Source: Acidobacteriota bacterium (GTDB lineage Bacteria > Acidobacteriota > Thermoanaerobaculia > Gp7-AA8). Taken from it: a stretch of 35,486 nt of DNA. A program made the position numbers and the translations under genes. This document shows, in pieces, positions 33,431 to 35,486 of this stretch. The number at the start of each line of letters is the position of its first letter. The first letter of the stretch is position 1. The notes below the pieces were generated by a model. The model was not told the origin of the DNA. It ran no database searches and saw only the letters and a list, made by a program, of their open reading frames with translations. Location: NCBI GenBank assembly GCA_019247495.1, contig JAFAOU010000241.1, forward strand, positions 1 through 35,486, given 5' to 3'.

Positions 33431-34774
33431 ATGCGGAGAGCGATTCTTGCGGTTGCAGCGATTCTGGGTCTTGCGACCGCGGCGGCAGCACAAACCCCAA
33501 TGGAAATGCCTGACCACGTGATGGAGCTTTCGCCGTCCGCGCAGGCGGAGCATCTGGCGCATCTGCGCGAGATGCTGGCGACCAGGTCGATCCACGGGCC
33601 GGTCATCCCGCAGCCCGACAGCGTCGGCGAAGCGGCCACGAAGAGCTTCACCATCACCGCACAGAGTTTTTCGTTCACGATCTCGCCGACGCCGTTCACC
33701 GTCAATCAGGGCGACGTCGTCAACATCACGCTCACGGTTCCGTCGAAGGACGGCTCGACGGTGGGTCACGGAATTCTGATGGAGAGCTACATCGAAAACG
33801 GCCTTAACTGCGCGCGCGGAGGGACAGAGACGTTTCAATTCACCGCCACAACCGCGGGGACCTTCGCGTTCGTCTGCAACATCCCCGATTGCGGCACGGG
33901 CCACAGCAGCATGTTCGGAACGATGAAGGTGAATGCGGTGCAGAATCCGGCGCCGACGATTGCCAGCATCCTGCCGACCAGCGGCAGCATCGCCGGCGGC
34001 ACGGTGGTCACGATCGCCGGGACGGGCTTCCTGACCAACGCAACCGTGAAGTTCGGCGGCGTTGCAGCGACGAATGTCTCGGTGACCTCGACCTCGATCA
34101 CGGCCACCGCGCCGGCGCACGCGGCCGGCAAAGTGGACGTCGTCGTCACGAACAGCGACGGCCAGTCGGCCACGCTCCCGCAAAGCTTCACCTACGTGCT
34201 GCCAGCACCGACGGTGGCCAGCGTTTCGCCCAACACCGGACCGACCTCGGGGGGAACGCCGGTCACGATCACCGGAACGAATTTCCAGAGCGGCGCGACG
34301 GTCACCTTCGGCGCGTTGCCGGCCACCGATGTGACCGTGGTCAGCGCGACGTCGATCACCGCGCGCACGCCGCTCGGTCCGGTTTCATCGACACTGGCCG
34401 TCGACGTTTCCGTCACGAATCCTGATTCCTTGAAAGGCACTGCCACCGGCGCGTTCACGTACACCGTGCCGGCGCTGGCAGTCATCAGCATCACGCCGAA
34501 TACGGCCTTGCCGGCAGGCGCTGCCGGCGCGGCGGCAACAGCGGTCACGATCTACGGCGCCGGCTTTTCGTCCGCGTCGACGTCCGTGACGGTTGTCGGA
34601 GTCGCAGCGACCAACGTTCAAGTGATCGACCCGGTCACGATCCACGCGACGTTCGCAGTCCACGCGGCCGGAACGGACGATGTCGTGGTCACCGTCGGTG
34701 CGACAAGCGCCACGCTGCACAACGGTTTCTCCTGGCAGAACGCGCCGCCGAAACATCGATCGGTAAAGCACTAA
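33431..34774 (+). CDS. Exported cupredoxin-like protein with three IPT/TIG domains
   Basis: A 447-residue exported protein. The ATG at 33431 has AGGGAG upstream and starts a signal peptide (MRRAILAVAAILGLATAAAA). Residues ~72-168 look like a cupredoxin: TPFTVNQGDVVNITLTV, His113 in GHGIL, and CNIPDCGTGHSSMFG with Cys149, Cys154, His158 and Met161. The Cys-x4-Cys-x3-His-x2-Met spacing is one residue longer than the CuA site of cytochrome oxidase subunit II (C-x3-C-x3-H-x2-M). Three IPT/TIG Ig-like domains follow (about 174-257, 260-345, 350-440), each with a Pro-T-Ser-Gly or similar turn. It could be a surface copper or electron-transfer protein; this is inferred from ligand pattern only. Confidence 0.88.
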   Translation: MRRAILAVAAILGLATAAAAQTPMEMPDHVMELSPSAQAEHLAHLREMLATRSIHGPVIPQPDSVGEAATKSFTITAQSFSFTISPTPFTVNQGDVVNITLTVPSKDGSTVGHGILMESYIENGLNCARGGTETFQFTATTAGTFAFVCNIPDCGTGHSSMFGTMKVNAVQNPAPTIASILPTSGSIAGGTVVTIAGTGFLTNATVKFGGVAATNVSVTSTSITATAPAHAAGKVDVVVTNSDGQSATLPQSFTYVLPAPTVASVSPNTGPTSGGTPVTITGTNFQSGATVTFGALPATDVTVVSATSITARTPLGPVSSTLAVDVSVTNPDSLKGTATGAFTYTVPALAVISITPNTALPAGAAGAAATAVTIYGAGFSSASTSVTVVGVAATNVQVIDPVTIHATFAVHAAGTDDVVVTVGATSATLHNGFSWQNAPPKHRSVKH

Positions 34775-34783
34775 AGACTTTTT

Positions 34784-34833
34784 AACCACAGAGGCACAGA
34801 GAGATTCTCTGTGTCCTCTGTGTCTCTGTGGTT
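34784..34833. repeat. Family A palindrome, copy 3
   Basis: aaccacagaggcacagag at 34784-34801 pairs with 34816-34833 with one mismatch; the inner part is shortened compared with copy 1. It fills most of the 67-bp gap between two convergent genes, so it may terminate both. Confidence 0.88.
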
Positions 34834-34841
34834 CTAAGCAT

Positions 34842-35486
34842 CTAGTAAAGCAGATACTTCGCCCGCCGCGTCGCGAACGCCGCCTCATCTTCGCGCCACA
34901 TCGACACGATCTCCGCCAGCGGCTTGCCCGCACGAATCGCGTCCAGCGTGGCCGGATCGCGCAGCAGCGGCCCGAGCTTGTCGAGCGCGAAGTCGTTCGG
35001 ATAGAGCCGGTGCAACACAAGGGCGATGGCGATCCCCATCGCCACCGGCCGCAGCGTGCGCCGGTCGGTGATCGTCATCCGCACGCCGCCGCATTGCTGC
35101 TTCGCGAAGTTGCTCGACGACGGCGTGAACGACGTCGCCTCGAAGCGGATCCCCGGCAGCGACATCGCCGTCAGCTCGCGCGCCAGCGCCGTACCGTCGA
35201 TGTACGGCGCGCCAACGATTTCGAACGGCGTCTCCGTTCCGCGTCCCACCGACAGCGCGAACTCGAGGATGCCGATGCCGGGATACAGCCCCGCCTCGGT
35301 CACGCTGCGCATGTTCGGCGAGGTGTTGATCCACGGCAGTCCCGCGTCGTCCATCCACAGCTCGCGCCGCCAGCGCGTCAGCGGGATCACGGCGAGGTCC
35401 GCTCCGATGTGCCGCTCGTCGTTGAACATCCGTGCCAGTTCGCCGACCGTCATCCCATGCCGGATCGGCAGCGAATGCCAGGCGAT
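34842..35486 (-). CDS. DUF1343 (NamZ-like) protein, 5' end outside window
   Basis: The C-terminal ~214 residues of a protein whose start lies past the right edge; the frame is open to the last base (AWHSLPIRHGMTVGELARMF). The motifs LPIRHGMTVGELARMFN, NTSPNMRSVTEAGLYPGIG, SVGRGTETPFEIVGAPYIDG and a Cys-Gly-Gly stretch (QQCGGVRMTITD) are characteristic of DUF1343/YbbC. In Bacillus the family member NamZ is an exo-beta-N-acetylmuramidase releasing terminal MurNAc from peptidoglycan fragments; a similar cell-wall recycling role is inferred here. It is convergent with the cupredoxin-TIG gene across a family A palindrome. Confidence 0.93.
   Translation of the reverse strand: MAWHSLPIRHGMTVGELARMFNDERHIGADLAVIPLTRWRRELWMDDAGLPWINTSPNMRSVTEAGLYPGIGILEFALSVGRGTETPFEIVGAPYIDGTALARELTAMSLPGIRFEATSFTPSSSNFAKQQCGGVRMTITDRRTLRPVAMGIAIALVLHRLYPNDFALDKLGPLLRDPATLDAIRAGKPLAEIVSMWREDEAAFATRRAKYLLY

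Overview
The window is GC-rich chromosomal DNA, most likely from a member of the Acidobacteriota or a related soil or groundwater lineage. The inference rests on gene content: a Ser/Thr kinase fused to a TolB/PD40 propeller, a kinase-TPR protein in operon with its own ECF-type sigma factor, a secreted S9 peptidase, DUF11 and TIG surface proteins, and many interspersed palindromes. No rRNA, tRNA or ribosomal-protein operon was seen to fix the taxonomy, and no complete transposase was seen.

Layout. Bases 1-5.2 kb hold the 3' part of a large protein with a calcium-binding-type repeat, an exported protein, and a membrane kinase with a sensor propeller. At 5.2-7.0 kb is a two-gene ABC exporter, divergent from a glutamyl-endopeptidase-like S9 peptidase (7.1-9.5 kb). 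A three-gene leftward unit follows (membrane protein, ECF sigma, zinc-finger anti-sigma; 9.6-11.5 kb), then a zinc-ribbon/SDR fusion (11.8-13.3 kb). From 13.3 to 14.7 kb is a gene-poor stretch with a segmental duplication, a gene remnant and a 43-bp tandem array. From 14.7 to 18.5 kb is an accessory island, visibly less GC-rich from about 15.2 kb: an excisionase-like HTH protein, an XRE repressor, a DUF6602 nuclease-like protein, a three-Cys-motif DUF5131 protein and its TcmP partner, which is frameshifted here. From 18.6 to 23.0 kb is a large Lhr-type helicase, followed by a quinone oxidoreductase, the kinase-TPR/sigma pair, a 1101-residue DUF11 repeat protein with an IPTL-like C-terminal sorting tail, a PqqB-like hydrolase, a DUF5009/HGSNAT-like acyltransferase, a cupredoxin-TIG exported protein, and a partial DUF1343 (NamZ-like) gene.

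The most striking feature is the density and variety of long palindromic elements. At least eight sequence families are present, several built from short tandem units of 7-9 nt, and they fill most intergenic gaps in convergent, divergent and co-directional settings. Three elements lie in frame inside the lhr helicase gene and are predicted to be translated, comparable in principle to the protein-coding palindromic elements of Rickettsia. The best candidates for undescribed biology are these intragenic elements, the 43-bp array, and the XRE-DUF6602-DUF5131-TcmP island, which looks like a defence or mobile-element module.
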